Source: Virgibacillus_O sediminis
GTDB taxonomy: Bacteria; Bacillota; Bacilli; Bacillales; Amphibacillaceae
Assembly: GCF_042643265.1 (NCBI RefSeq)
Contig: NZ_JBHRRZ010000016.1
Location: 62,001 to 126,000, forward strand
DNA length: 64,000 bases
Reading direction: 5' to 3'
Position numbers and translations under genes: made by a program. Below are positions 41,737 through 50,556 of this stretch, piece after piece. The notes under the pieces are model-generated. The model was not told the DNA's origin, did not search any database, and worked only from the letters and a program-made list of their open reading frames with translations. The stretch's first letter is position 1. Each line of letters opens with the position of its first letter.

Positions 41737-41949
41737 ATGGGGAAGAAGATAAGGAAAAGGGATGTCGATAGTCAGTTGCTGGAGGCTATTTTCTCTGTAG
41801 AGAAGGAATGGAAAGACGTAGAGTCCATGGTGGAAAGAAGCATTGAACCTTCCTATAACAGCCGGCAGCTGACTGCTCTTGCCCGGGCAAGATATATGTT
41901 TCTGCTTCGTGAGGCAAGGCATCGAAAGCTGAGTGCCATGAAAGTCTAG
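41737..41949 (+). CDS. yaaL: YaaL family protein (DUF2508)
   Basis: The protein has 70 residues from ATG 41737; GGGTG precedes it by seven bases, while an upstream GTG falls inside that site. It is a mostly helical, charged protein of unknown function, with LLEAIFSVEKEWKDVE and ARARYMFLLREARHRKLSAMKV, matching DUF2508. It follows recR by 16 bases, as in B. subtilis, and ends the dnaX operon. Confidence 0.9.
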   Translation: MGKKIRKRDVDSQLLEAIFSVEKEWKDVESMVERSIEPSYNSRQLTALARARYMFLLREARHRKLSAMKV

Positions 41950-41978
41950 TATGACCGGAATCATAAAAATATCTGATA

Positions 41979-42011
41979 GACAAGGGCCACCTGTGGATTC
42001 CTTGTCTTTTT
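41979..42011 (+). terminator. Terminator after yaaL
   Basis: GACAAGG and CCTTGTC arms followed by TTTTTC. The rest of 42012-42250 shows no gene or recognised site. Confidence 0.75.
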
Positions 42012-42250
42012 CAATAGAGAAGAAAGTATATTCCCTCCAAACGTTGTTTTGAGGAATAACCCCGTCTATATCCAGCATCTGGGAGTGCTTAAGCCCGTCA
42101 CTCCCTGCCAGCAACGCCGTTTTAGCTTGGGTGCTAAAGAGAATAGTGTGTACGTCGCTAACCCGACTTGTGATCTTCCAGTATATGAGTTCTATTTATT
42201 TCTTCCCTTTCATATGTAATACAAAGGGGTTGAAGAAGGGACTGATTGGT

Positions 42251-42517
42251 TTGAGTTCTACTATGGTGATTACCATTATGGTTGTGTTGATTGTTCTTCT
42301 TCTGGTTATAGGTGCACCGGCAAAGCCTATGCGGTTTATTGGACAAGCAACAGTAAAAATTGGCATTGGCATTTTGTTGCTATTTTTCTTTAATGTCTTC
42401 GGGGGAGCGATTGGGCTGCATATTCCTATAAACCTCTTCACCGTGGCAATCTCAGGTATCCTAGGGGTGTTCGGCGTAGCTTCCCTTGCTGCCATGCAGA
42501 TCTTCTTATTCCCATAG
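42251..42517 (+). CDS. bofA: Sporulation protein BofA, pro-sigma-K processing inhibitor
   Basis: I choose TTG 42251 as start, giving 88 residues, the usual BofA length; GAAGGG lies ten bases upstream. The frame is open further but has no better site. Two membrane segments (VITIMVVLIVLLLVIG and IGILLLFFFNVFGGAIG) are followed by the signature HIPINLFTVAISGILGVFGVASL. In Bacillus, BofA with SpoIVFA holds the SpoIVFB protease inactive in the outer forespore membrane until the sigma-K checkpoint is passed. The start choice is uncertain. Confidence 0.88.
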   Translation: MSSTMVITIMVVLIVLLLVIGAPAKPMRFIGQATVKIGIGILLLFFFNVFGGAIGLHIPINLFTVAISGILGVFGVASLAAMQIFLFP

Positions 42518-42729
42518 GAGGAAGAAGAGGCTGTGGAAAGAGTGTTTCATGGACTTAGAAAATCAACGGTTTAACTTAAGAGTTACCGACTGCTTGGCTA
42601 GATAAGTTCGCTCGTTACAGTCCGTCATGCGCCTATATGTCAATCACTCTATTTCCGACCTCTGTATTTGTCTAGTTATTCTCCAATCTTGACACCGGAT
42701 GGGCAAATAAAAAGTTTCAAAGATTCCTT

Positions 42730-42758
42730 GTATAAATATTGAGAGATTTGGAGAGGAT
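42730..42758 (+). promoter_or_regulatory. Candidate sigma-F/G promoter of csfB
   Basis: GTATA (42730-42734), 15 bases, then GGAGAGGAT (42750-42758), approximating the forespore GYATA/GGnnAnAnT pattern with mismatches in the -10. csfB is sigma-F dependent in B. subtilis. The rest of the bofA-csfB gap (42518-42729) shows nothing. Confidence 0.35.
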
Positions 42759-42780
42759 AATGATACTGGAGGTGGGGGAA

Positions 42781-42972
42781 ATGGAACAGCCTAAAAGTCA
42801 TGAACGATGTGGAATTTGTGAGGAAGAAAAGGCACTAGGCATTCACTTATACACCATGTTTATCTGCAGCGAGTGTGAAAAGAACATGATTCACACAGAG
42901 CCAAGGGAAGAAAAATACAACTATTACCTAAGGAAACTGAAAAACATCAGTAAATCGAAACTATATTCCTAG
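42781..42972 (+). CDS. csfB: Anti-sigma-G factor CsfB (Gin)
   Basis: The 63-residue protein starts at ATG 42781 eight bases after GGAGG. Four cysteines in two pairs (CGICEEEK and FICSECEK) form the zinc-binding core, with GIHLYTMFIC between them and a C-terminal YYLRKLKNI. This closely recalls B. subtilis Gin, which binds sigma-G (and sigma-E) to delay activity during sporulation. It directly precedes yaaO; the xpaC and yaaN genes found here in B. subtilis are absent. Confidence 0.9.
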   Translation: MEQPKSHERCGICEEEKALGIHLYTMFICSECEKNMIHTEPREEKYNYYLRKLKNISKSKLYS

Positions 42973-43042
42973 AAGCCTTTGCTTGCAAAGGCTTTTTTTA
43001 TTGGACTACTATAGTATTACTACGAAAGAACGGAGAAGATTT

Positions 43043-44467
43043 ATGAATTTAGACCAGAAAAAAGTGCCATTATTTGAAAAGCTGGTGGAGTTTCACGAGA
43101 GTCGGCCAGTTTCCTTCCATGTACCAGGCCATAAAAACGGGCAGGTTCTTTCACCTTCTGTCCGACCCTATTTTCATTCTCTCATGCATTTGGATATGAC
43201 GGAAATTCCCGGGTTGGATGATCTTCATGCACCGGAAGGAGTGATTGCGGAGGCAGAGAAGCTGGCTGCAGCCTTCTTTCAGTCTGAACATACATATTTT
43301 CTCGTCGGGGGAAGTACTGCCGGGAACCTTGCAATGATATTGGCAGCCTGCTCTCCAGGTGATGAAGTCCTTATACAACGTAACAGCCACAAATCCATTA
43401 TGAATGGATTGGAACTGAGTGGGGCTCGTCCGGTGTTTCTTTCTCCGGAATATGATGGACAGGTGGAGCGCTATACAAGTCCGTACCCTGCCGTTTTAAA
43501 GGAAGCATTGGATGCCTATCCAAACGCAAAAGCTGTGGTTCTGACCTATCCGGATTATTTCGGAAGAGCCTACGATATAAAAGAAATGATAGACTTAGCC
43601 CATACCTATGATATTCCGGTGTTAGTAGATGAGGCGCATGGGGTTCATTTTCCCTTGGGCCGTCTTTTCCCCGGCTCCTCCCTTCATGCAGGAGCCGATG
43701 TAGTCGTACACTCCGCCCATAAAATGGCTCCCGCTATGACAATGGCATCCTACCTGCATGTCCAATCTTCACTCCTTCAGAAAGAAAGAATTGAACACTA
43801 CCTGCAGATGATCCAGTCGAGCAGCCCTTCGTATCCATTATTGGCTTCCTTGGATGCTGCTCGAGCTTATCTAGCTGCCTTGCAAGAGCAGGATATCTCA
43901 CATATTAAAGAGAGTGTAAGAAAAGTAAGGGAAATATTGACAGCATCCAATTGTTGGAACATCCTTCCCGAGACCCCCCTGGATGACCCTTTAAAGATAA
44001 CGTTACACGTGAAACATGACATCCCTGCGCAAGATATAGCATCATTATTTGAAGCACAGGGGATATATCCTGAACTGGCCAGCCATAATCAGGTGCTGTT
44101 CATTCATGGACTCGCGCCTTTCAATGAGCTGGATCGATTGGAAAAAGCGGTGAAAAGCATTAATGAACGATTAAAAAATAAACCAGGACGTGCTACAATA
44201 GAAATACCAGAGCTTCTTTCTGAGCCTATTCAGGAATTGGCTTTGTCCTATCAGGAAATGACACAATTGACTAATATAGATGTTTCCTTCCAGCAGGCGG
44301 AGGGGAGAATTGCCGCAGAGGCAGTAATTCCCTACCCTCCTGGTATTCCGCTTATTTTAAAGGGGGAAAGAATAAAGGCACATCAAATGGATACGCTCCA
44401 GGAACTGATAAAGAGAGGAGTGCGGATCCAGCAGCGCACAAAAGGCATCAAGGTATTCAGGGAATGA
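43043..44467 (+). CDS. yaaO: Orn/Lys/Arg decarboxylase-family PLP enzyme (YaaO)
   Basis: From ATG 43043 (CGGAGAAG upstream) the protein has 474 residues. PVSFHVPGHKNG at the N-terminus and DEAHGVHFPLG are family motifs, and HSAHKMAPAMTMASYL carries the pyridoxal-phosphate lysine. The short C-terminal domain includes IPYPPGIPLILKGE. It decarboxylates a basic amino acid, but which one cannot be told. The stop overlaps the tmk start (ATGA), so the two are coupled. Confidence 0.9.
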   Translation: MNLDQKKVPLFEKLVEFHESRPVSFHVPGHKNGQVLSPSVRPYFHSLMHLDMTEIPGLDDLHAPEGVIAEAEKLAAAFFQSEHTYFLVGGSTAGNLAMILAACSPGDEVLIQRNSHKSIMNGLELSGARPVFLSPEYDGQVERYTSPYPAVLKEALDAYPNAKAVVLTYPDYFGRAYDIKEMIDLAHTYDIPVLVDEAHGVHFPLGRLFPGSSLHAGADVVVHSAHKMAPAMTMASYLHVQSSLLQKERIEHYLQMIQSSSPSYPLLASLDAARAYLAALQEQDISHIKESVRKVREILTASNCWNILPETPLDDPLKITLHVKHDIPAQDIASLFEAQGIYPELASHNQVLFIHGLAPFNELDRLEKAVKSINERLKNKPGRATIEIPELLSEPIQELALSYQEMTQLTNIDVSFQQAEGRIAAEAVIPYPPGIPLILKGERIKAHQMDTLQELIKRGVRIQQRTKGIKVFRE

Positions 44468-45111
44468 AGGAGCAGGTTGCAGTGGACGGTTATTTTATTA
44501 CATTTGAAGGCGGCGAGGGTGCCGGTAAATCCACCATACTTCAGGCTATATATGAGAAGCTTAGGAAAGAGGGGTATGAGGTTCTGGCTACACGGGAGCC
44601 GGGTGGTATTGAAATAGCGGAGCAGATCAGGAAAGTGATACTGGATCCGGAGAACAGGCAAATGGAAGAAAGAACAGAAGCCCTATTATATGCGGCGGCA
44701 CGGCGCCAGCATCTGGTGGAAAAAGTCCTGCCAGCCCTGAAGGAAGGGAAAGTGGTGCTTTGCGACCGGTTTATAGACAGCAGTCTCGCCTATCAAGGAC
44801 ATGCCCGGGGACTGGGGATGGATGAGGTATTCTCAATCAATCAATTTGCTATCGGAGAATGTATGCCCGATCTCACTCTCTTCTTTGATATCAGCCCGGA
44901 AAAAGGGCTGGATCGGATACGAAGAAATAAGGACAGGGAGAGAAATCGCCTTGATCTGGAGGAAGCCCGGTTCCATGAACAGGTGTATGAAGCATATCAT
45001 ATACTGTTGAAGAAATTTCCAGAGCGTATATCCGCGGTTAATGCCGACCAGTCTCTGGAAGCGGTTGAAGCACAAGCCTTCACCCATATTATTTCCTATC
45101 TTAATGAATGA
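44464..45111 (+). CDS. tmk: Thymidylate kinase
   Basis: The 215-residue kinase makes dTDP from dTMP. The P-loop is FEGGEGAGKST, the thymidine-binding DR motif is CDRFIDSSLAYQG and the lid includes RNKDRERNRLD. The N-terminus is about six residues longer than in most homologues. An internal start is possible, but the ATG overlapping the yaaO stop is favoured by coupling. It begins the conserved tmk-darA-yaaR-holB-ricT-yabA run. Confidence 0.97.
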   Translation: MKEQVAVDGYFITFEGGEGAGKSTILQAIYEKLRKEGYEVLATREPGGIEIAEQIRKVILDPENRQMEERTEALLYAAARRQHLVEKVLPALKEGKVVLCDRFIDSSLAYQGHARGLGMDEVFSINQFAIGECMPDLTLFFDISPEKGLDRIRRNKDRERNRLDLEEARFHEQVYEAYHILLKKFPERISAVNADQSLEAVEAQAFTHIISYLNE

Positions 45112-45128
45112 GGGAGGTACATGATTAG

Positions 45129-45458
45129 ATGAAGTTGATTATCGCTGTAGTCCAGGATAAAGATACCAATCGTCTGATGGATGCCCTGGGCGAAGAGAAT
45201 TTTAAAATAACCAAGCTTGCAACAACGGGAGGTTTTTTAAAAGAGGGCAACACCACACTTATGATCGGCTGTGAGGATGAATATGTCGACGAGGCCCTGG
45301 AAATTATCAAGAAAAACTGTTCCCACCGCGAACAAATGGTAGCTCCTATTTCCCCAATGGGAGGAAATGCCGATTCCTATATTCCAAAGCCTGTTAAGGT
45401 GGAAGTTGGCGGAGCAACGGTATTTATCCTGCCAATCGAGTCGTTTTACCAATTTTAG
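45129..45458 (+). CDS. darA: Cyclic di-AMP receptor DarA (PII-like, YaaQ)
   Basis: The 109-residue PII-like protein begins MKLIIAVVQDKDTNRLMDAL and contains TTGGFLKEGNTTLMIG and the C-terminal GGATVFILPIESFYQF. These are hallmarks of DarA/PstA, which binds the messenger cyclic di-AMP as a trimer. Downstream partners are not well known. GAGGGAGGT precedes the start. It is cotranscribed with tmk and yaaR. Confidence 0.96.
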   Translation: MKLIIAVVQDKDTNRLMDALGEENFKITKLATTGGFLKEGNTTLMIGCEDEYVDEALEIIKKNCSHREQMVAPISPMGGNADSYIPKPVKVEVGGATVFILPIESFYQF

Positions 45459-45482
45459 AATATGTCTAAGGGACTGAGTTAA

Positions 45483-45920
45483 ATGAAAATAAGCCATGAT
45501 TTCAAGGCTAACACTGAAACGGGCTACAGCCGGCCTGCAGCTGCTCCAGGAGCACAAGCTTTCCAAAGAACTCTTCAGTCCCAGGCGCAGCAACTGAAAC
45601 AGCAGGAGATTGAAACGCTGATGAAGAATATTACTCTGCAGGGAGATAAACTCAGCCGTTATCGAACCTTCCGTGAATTGGCAGTGTTCAAGCGAATGGT
45701 AAGAGGGTTTCTGCAAGAGATGACCGCGGGTGGCTATACTCTTAAAAAGTCCCGTCATTTTGGCTGGAATAGCCGGGGACAGGAATTGACACTGCTCGAA
45801 GCAGTGGATGAGAAACTGATCGAGCTGACAGAAGAAGTCATGAATCAGGAGAGGAAGACAGTAAATATTCTCAGTCTCATCGGAGAGATTAAGGGTTTGC
45901 TGATTAACATATATACGTAA
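45483..45920 (+). CDS. yaaR: YaaR family protein (DUF327)
   Basis: The 145-residue, mainly helical soluble protein contains the conserved FRELAVFKRMVRGFLQEM and KKSRHFGWNSRG motifs of DUF327. Function is unknown; it always lies between darA and holB in Bacillaceae. An ATG at 45483 follows GGGACTGAG, a weak ribosome site. Confidence 0.92.
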   Translation: MKISHDFKANTETGYSRPAAAPGAQAFQRTLQSQAQQLKQQEIETLMKNITLQGDKLSRYRTFRELAVFKRMVRGFLQEMTAGGYTLKKSRHFGWNSRGQELTLLEAVDEKLIELTEEVMNQERKTVNILSLIGEIKGLLINIYT

Positions 45921-45937
45921 AGAAAGTTGGAGGCCGG

Positions 45938-46927
45938 ATGAAAACATGGGCTGAAGTGGCGGATGTCCAACCGCTGGCGGGGAAGATCATCACAAACAGT
46001 ATAAAAAAGCATCGTGTCTCCCATGCATATCTTCTTCAGGGCGCGCGTGGTACGGGAAAAGAAGACATCGCCCTGCTGATTGCAAAGGTGCTGTTCTGTG
46101 AAAGCCGAAACGATGTGGAGCCTTGCCATCGGTGCAATGCATGCAGACGGATAGCTTCCGGCAATCATCCGGATGTCCATTGGATCGAACCGGAAGGGCA
46201 GTCAATTAAAATCGAACAGATTAAAAATTTGCAGAAGGAATTCACCTATTCCGGGCTGGAATCCAATCAGAAAGTATACATTATTAAGGGCGCCGATACA
46301 TTGACATTGAATGCGGCCAACCGCATCCTCAAATTTCTCGAGGAGCCAAGCCGGCAGACGACAGCCATTATGATGACGGAAAACAGCCAGTCCATCATTC
46401 CGACCATCCGGTCCCGCTGTCAGATCATTGATTTGCAGCCGCTGAACCCTTCGCAATTCCAACAGCATTTAATAGAAGAGGGAATGACCAGGGAAGATGC
46501 CGTACTAATGAGCGCTTTGACTAACAATGTCGAAGATGCATTCGCCTGGAACAGTGATGAGTGGTTTGCAGATGCAAGAAAACTAGTGGTACAATTGACT
46601 GAAATGTTTGTGTCTCAGCCGGAAGATGTATACTTGTTTATCCATAACCATTGGGTGCAGCATTTTAAAGAAAGAAACGGGCAAGAGCAAGGATTGGACC
46701 TATTGCTTCTTGCTTTTAAAGATATTCTTTATTATCATATTGGCAATGAAAAAGCATTGGTTTTTTTCACCCAGCATGATGCATTGCTTGAGAAAGCGGC
46801 GATGGCATTCAGTCAGGAAAAATTAATTAACGTGTTAAATGCCGTTCTGCAGGCGAAGAGAAAGCTGAAGCAGAACGTTCATCCCACATTGGTGATGGAG
46901 CAATTGACACTTCAAATACAGGGGTGA
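45938..46927 (+). CDS. holB: DNA polymerase III delta' subunit
   Basis: The 329-residue clamp-loader subunit is related to DnaX but lacks a proper P-loop: GARGTGKED replaces GKT/S, normal for the non-hydrolysing delta'. Zinc cysteines are in CESRNDVEPCHRCNAC and the SRC motif is in PTIRSRCQIIDL. It serves as the stator of the clamp loader. The stop overlaps the RicT ribosome site. Confidence 0.95.
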   Translation: MKTWAEVADVQPLAGKIITNSIKKHRVSHAYLLQGARGTGKEDIALLIAKVLFCESRNDVEPCHRCNACRRIASGNHPDVHWIEPEGQSIKIEQIKNLQKEFTYSGLESNQKVYIIKGADTLTLNAANRILKFLEEPSRQTTAIMMTENSQSIIPTIRSRCQIIDLQPLNPSQFQQHLIEEGMTREDAVLMSALTNNVEDAFAWNSDEWFADARKLVVQLTEMFVSQPEDVYLFIHNHWVQHFKERNGQEQGLDLLLLAFKDILYYHIGNEKALVFFTQHDALLEKAAMAFSQEKLINVLNAVLQAKRKLKQNVHPTLVMEQLTLQIQG

Positions 46928-46932
46928 GAGAA

Positions 46933-47757
46933 TTGATCGAAGTTATTGGTGTCCGCTTTAAAAGAGCGGGTAAAATATATTATTTCGATCCGGCGGATTA
47001 TCCGATTTCTGTCGATGACTATGTCATTGTGGAAACTGTACGGGGGATCGAATTTGGCAAAGTAGTAATCACGGAGAAAAAAGTCGACGAGGAAGATGTC
47101 GTCCTTCCATTGAAAAAAGTGATCCGTGTTGCCGACGAGAAGGACAAACTGACGGTAGTAGAAAACCAGGAGCATGCTGAAAAGGCGTTCCAAGTATGTA
47201 CTGAAAAAATCAAAAAACATAAACTGGATATGAATTTGGTAGATGTTGAATATACATTCGATCGAAATAAGATCATTTTTTATTTCACCGCAGATGGACG
47301 AGTTGACTTCCGCAATCTGGTGAAAGATTTGGCTTCCCAATTCCGGACGCGTATCGAGCTGCGCCAGATCGGTGTCCGAGACGAAGCGAAAATGCTCGGC
47401 GGAATTGGGCCATGTGGAAGAATGCTCTGCTGTTCAACCTTTTTGGGGGATTTTGAGCCTGTCTCCATCAAGATGGCCAAGGATCAGAACCTCTCCCTTA
47501 ACCCGGCAAAAATCTCCGGCTTATGCGGGCGGCTGATGTGCTGCCTGAAGTATGAGAATGATGATTATGAAACTGCTAAGCGGGAACTACCGGATATCGG
47601 CCAGTCTATTAAGACTCCTCATGGCAAAGGGAAGGTTGGCGGATTGAATATCCTGGAACGGCTTGTCCAGATAGAATTACCGGAGAGCGGAAGAATTATT
47701 GAGTATACATTGGATGAATTGATTGAAGAAGGAATACTAGCGCAAGCCACAGAATAA
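46933..47757 (+). CDS. ricT: RicT (YaaT), RNase Y specificity/competence-sporulation factor
   Basis: Start TTG 46933 (LIEVIGVRFKRAG), following GGGGTGAG, gives 274 residues; a GTG three codons earlier lies within the holB stop. The PSP1 domain ends with the cysteine-rich IGPCGRMLCCSTFLGDFEPVS and SGLCGRLMCCLKYE. These cysteines bind iron-sulfur clusters of the RicA-RicF-RicT complex that guides RNase Y and supports sporulation and competence. It is nearly identical to B. subtilis YaaT over that core. Confidence 0.95.
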   Translation: MIEVIGVRFKRAGKIYYFDPADYPISVDDYVIVETVRGIEFGKVVITEKKVDEEDVVLPLKKVIRVADEKDKLTVVENQEHAEKAFQVCTEKIKKHKLDMNLVDVEYTFDRNKIIFYFTADGRVDFRNLVKDLASQFRTRIELRQIGVRDEAKMLGGIGPCGRMLCCSTFLGDFEPVSIKMAKDQNLSLNPAKISGLCGRLMCCLKYENDDYETAKRELPDIGQSIKTPHGKGKVGGLNILERLVQIELPESGRIIEYTLDELIEEGILAQATE

Positions 47758-47771
47758 CGAGGTGAGTGGGC

Positions 47772-48122
47772 GTGAAAAACAGGGAAATTTTTGACCAGGT
47801 TTCTGATATGGAGCAGAGGATCGGGGAACTATATGAACAGCTTGGTGACTTAAAGAATCAACTAAGCCAAGTTTTAGAGGAAAATCATCGGCTTGCGATG
47901 GAAAATCACAATCTGCGTAAGCACCTGGATACCCATAAAGAGAAAGAAGAAGGAACCAGGGAGACGCCCGCTTCCAAACGTGTGAGCTTTCCCGGAGAAG
48001 GATATGACAACCTTGCCAGATTATATGAGGAAGGCTTCCATATCTGTAACCTGGAATTCGGCAGCCCTAGGCAAAATGAAGATTGCATCTTCTGCCTGGA
48101 CTTTCTAAACAAAACGAAATAA
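47772..48122 (+). CDS. yabA: Replication initiation control protein YabA
   Basis: The 116-residue protein starts at GTG 47772; an in-frame GTG at 47766 overlaps the GAGGTGAG site. The N-terminal leucine zipper (residues about 5-55) tetramerises the protein. The C-terminal zinc domain has the pattern HICN...EDCIFCLDF. YabA binds DnaA and the DnaN clamp and limits over-initiation, linking it directly to oriC earlier in the window. Confidence 0.95.
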   Translation: MKNREIFDQVSDMEQRIGELYEQLGDLKNQLSQVLEENHRLAMENHNLRKHLDTHKEKEEGTRETPASKRVSFPGEGYDNLARLYEEGFHICNLEFGSPRQNEDCIFCLDFLNKTK

Positions 48123-48130
48123 ACCTATAA

Positions 48131-48162
48131 CAGCTGCCTCTATTTTGGGGCAGTTTTTATTT
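48131..48162 (+). terminator. Terminator after yabA
   Basis: CTGCCTC and GGGGCAG arms with an eight-base loop, then TTTTT. It closes the tmk-yabA operon. Confidence 0.75.
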
Positions 48163-48236
48163 ACAGTTGGAAAGAATAAAAAGACAATCTGCTGGTCAAA
48201 ACGGCAGAAGATATTATTACTGGGAAGGATTCAGAC

Positions 48237-48983
48237 ATGATAAAACTGCATGATGATGAACGAATCGATTATTTATTGGCGGACGAAAGCATGAAGATCA
48301 TTCAAAGTCCAACAGCATTCTCCTTTTCTTTAGATGCTGTTCTACTCGCTCATTTTGCTTATGTACCAGTAAAACGGGGAAATATTTTGGATCTTTGTAC
48401 GGGAAATGGTGTAATCCCCTTATTGCTGTCCAAACGGACGGAAGCATCTATCACAGGGGTGGAAATTCAAGACCGTATTTTTGGAATGGCCGTAAGAAAT
48501 GTGGAGCTGAATAATTTAGGAGGACAGGTATCCATCGTCCATGGGGACTTGAAGGAGATGCAGCCGGTCCTCGGCCAGAGCAACTTTGATGTGGTTACAT
48601 GTAATCCGCCATATTTCCGTACACCCTCCGAAAATGAACATAATCATAATGAATATTTGACGATTGCCAGGCATGAAGTATGCTGTACACTTGAGGATGT
48701 GGTGAAGGCCTGCAAATTGCATGTAAGACCTGGCGGAAAGGTTTCTATGGTGCACCGGCCAGGAAGACTGGTGGACATTATTTCTCTGTTCCGCAAATAT
48801 AAGCTGGAACCAAAGCGGCTCCAGTTCGTCTACCCAAAAATAGGACGAGAAGCAAATATGCTGCTGATCGAAGGGGCGCGGGATGGAAAAGCTGATTTGA
48901 AAATATTGCCGCCGCTCTATATATATAATGAGGATGGCACCTATACAGAAGAAGCAGAGGCTATTATTTATGGCAGAGATTGA
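48237..48983 (+). CDS. tRNA1(Val) (adenine37-N6)-methyltransferase-like protein
   Basis: The 248-residue SAM-dependent methyltransferase has motif I LDLCTGNGVIPLLLS and the adenine-N6 catalytic motif VTCNPPYF. It corresponds to YabB of B. subtilis and resembles TrmN6, which modifies A37 of tRNA1(Val); the exact substrate here is an assumption. The last 14 bases overlap the following GIY-YIG gene. Confidence 0.9.
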   Translation: MIKLHDDERIDYLLADESMKIIQSPTAFSFSLDAVLLAHFAYVPVKRGNILDLCTGNGVIPLLLSKRTEASITGVEIQDRIFGMAVRNVELNNLGGQVSIVHGDLKEMQPVLGQSNFDVVTCNPPYFRTPSENEHNHNEYLTIARHEVCCTLEDVVKACKLHVRPGGKVSMVHRPGRLVDIISLFRKYKLEPKRLQFVYPKIGREANMLLIEGARDGKADLKILPPLYIYNEDGTYTEEAEAIIYGRD

Positions 48984-49266
48984 ACATACTGTATACATGC
49001 TTAAATGCAAGGACAACTCATTATATACCGGTTATACCAATAATCTTAAGAACCGATTAAGGATGCATGAAGAAGGGAAGGGTGCCAAGTATACAAAGGG
49101 TCGTGGACCTTTCCAAGTCGTATATACAGATACATTTACTGCAAAGGAGGCTGCTCTCCGGGAAGAGTACCGGATTAAGCAGTTAACCCGAAAAGAAAAA
49201 CTTAAGTTGATCAGGAACAGGCGAGAAGAAGGGGTGGCATATGAAGATACAGAAGAGCTTTCATAA
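48970..49266 (+). CDS. yazA: GIY-YIG domain protein (YazA)
   Basis: This 98-residue single-domain GIY-YIG protein starts at ATG 48970, where TVYMLKCKDNSLYTGYTNNLKNRL carries the (G/T)xY and YTG motifs of the fold. The group is often annotated UPF0213 and has uncertain nuclease activity. It overlaps both neighbours (trmN-like gene and rsmI), showing tight coupling. Confidence 0.93.
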   Translation: MAEIEHTVYMLKCKDNSLYTGYTNNLKNRLRMHEEGKGAKYTKGRGPFQVVYTDTFTAKEAALREEYRIKQLTRKEKLKLIRNRREEGVAYEDTEELS

Positions 49267-50119
49267 TGAATCAGGCGGGGTGGTTTATGTAGTGCCTACC
49301 CCTATAGGAAACTTGGAGGATATTACATTTCGCGCATTGAAAGTATTGGAAAGTGTTTCGCTGATTGCCGCGGAGGATACCCGAAATACAAGAAAATTGT
49401 TGAATCATTTTGAGCTGGACACACCAATGGTCAGCTATCATGAACATAATAAGCTTTCCAGAGAAGATCAGTTGCTTTCCCGGGTCGAACAAGGAGAAGA
49501 GATTGCTGTTGTTAGCGATGCAGGAATGCCGGCGATATCTGACCCGGGTATGGAACTGGTACAGGCTGCAGTGGAAAGAGACCTAAGGGTGGTGGTGCTG
49601 CCTGGAGCAAATGCAGCACTTTGTGCATTGGTCGGATCCGGGCTGCCGTCTGATGAATTCTATTTCTATGGATTTCTGCCCCGCAAGAAAAAGGATAAAG
49701 AATCCGAACTTCAGCGCCTGAAAAGTTTTCAGGCGACCATCCTGCTTTATGAATCACCCTACCGGCTAAAGGACACATTGAAAGCTTTAAAGGATGTCCT
49801 CGGAAATCGCAGGATTACTCTGGCACGCGAATTGACTAAACGATTTGAAGAATATGTCCGTGGTTCTGTGGACGAGGTACTTTCCTGGAGCGAGGATCAT
49901 ACACCAAAAGGCGAGTTCTGCCTGGTGGTAGAAGGGGCAGATGATACGGATTCAACAGAAGAAGAGTTATGGTGGGGGCATTTATCTGTACCCGCTCATG
50001 TGAATTATTACATGGAAGAAGAGGGGCTGACCAGTAAAGAAGCAATAAAACGGGCGGCAAAAGATCGCAGTATGCCGAAAAGGGAAGTCTACCAAGCCTA
50101 TCATATTGATGAAGTTTAG
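49241..50119 (+). CDS. rsmI: 16S rRNA (cytidine1402-2'-O)-methyltransferase RsmI
   Basis: The 292-residue tetrapyrrole-methylase-fold enzyme contains VVPTPIGNLEDITFRAL, AAEDTRNTRKLL, VSDAGMPAISDPG and LPGANAALCALVGSG, the RsmI signatures. It methylates the ribose of C1402 in the ribosomal P site. It starts inside the yazA coding sequence (26-base overlap). Confidence 0.96.
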   Translation: MKIQKSFHNESGGVVYVVPTPIGNLEDITFRALKVLESVSLIAAEDTRNTRKLLNHFELDTPMVSYHEHNKLSREDQLLSRVEQGEEIAVVSDAGMPAISDPGMELVQAAVERDLRVVVLPGANAALCALVGSGLPSDEFYFYGFLPRKKKDKESELQRLKSFQATILLYESPYRLKDTLKALKDVLGNRRITLARELTKRFEEYVRGSVDEVLSWSEDHTPKGEFCLVVEGADDTDSTEEELWWGHLSVPAHVNYYMEEEGLTSKEAIKRAAKDRSMPKREVYQAYHIDEV

Positions 50120-50173
50120 GTTTATATTTGAGTTGCCTCTACTAAAATAATTTTGGAAAGTTGGTAATGGAAT

Positions 50174-50320
50174 GGAGACTGGGATAAACGTTTGTTTCCA
50201 AATCGGAAAGTCCTTAACTAACTAAAAATTTTGTTTGATCGGCATGACAGCTCAGGAAATATACCGCTTTCCGCAATGGCTGCCTGGGCTCATTGTCTTG
50301 TCCCAGCAGGAACAAAACTG
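50174..50320. repeat. Possible degenerate intergenic repeat copy
   Basis: The rsmI-abrB gap (50120-50556) has no gene. Within it, GACTGGGATAA and TTGTCCCAGC form terminal inverted repeats around a segment containing GTTTGATCGG and GAAATATACCGCTTTCCGC. These are short matches to the copy at 53110. The relationship is weak. The remaining 235 bases before abrB show nothing. Confidence 0.35.
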
Positions 50321-50556
50321 GCAGGAGGGGAATTCTTTTAACAGCTGCAAGTTATTTCTCCTGCCATTCAAGCATTGCATCCAAACATGTTTTTGATTGG
50401 CCCCTCCTATATAACCTATTCATGGTTCTCCATCGCAAGCCGGAGACATGCAAACCAGCATACCTCGATGAAGACCATGTTCCCTAACCTCTCAAGGCCA
50501 GTCCGTACAAAAATCGCTGCTCGGATGCTTTAACCTGCCCAGTGGCATAGGCCTCT

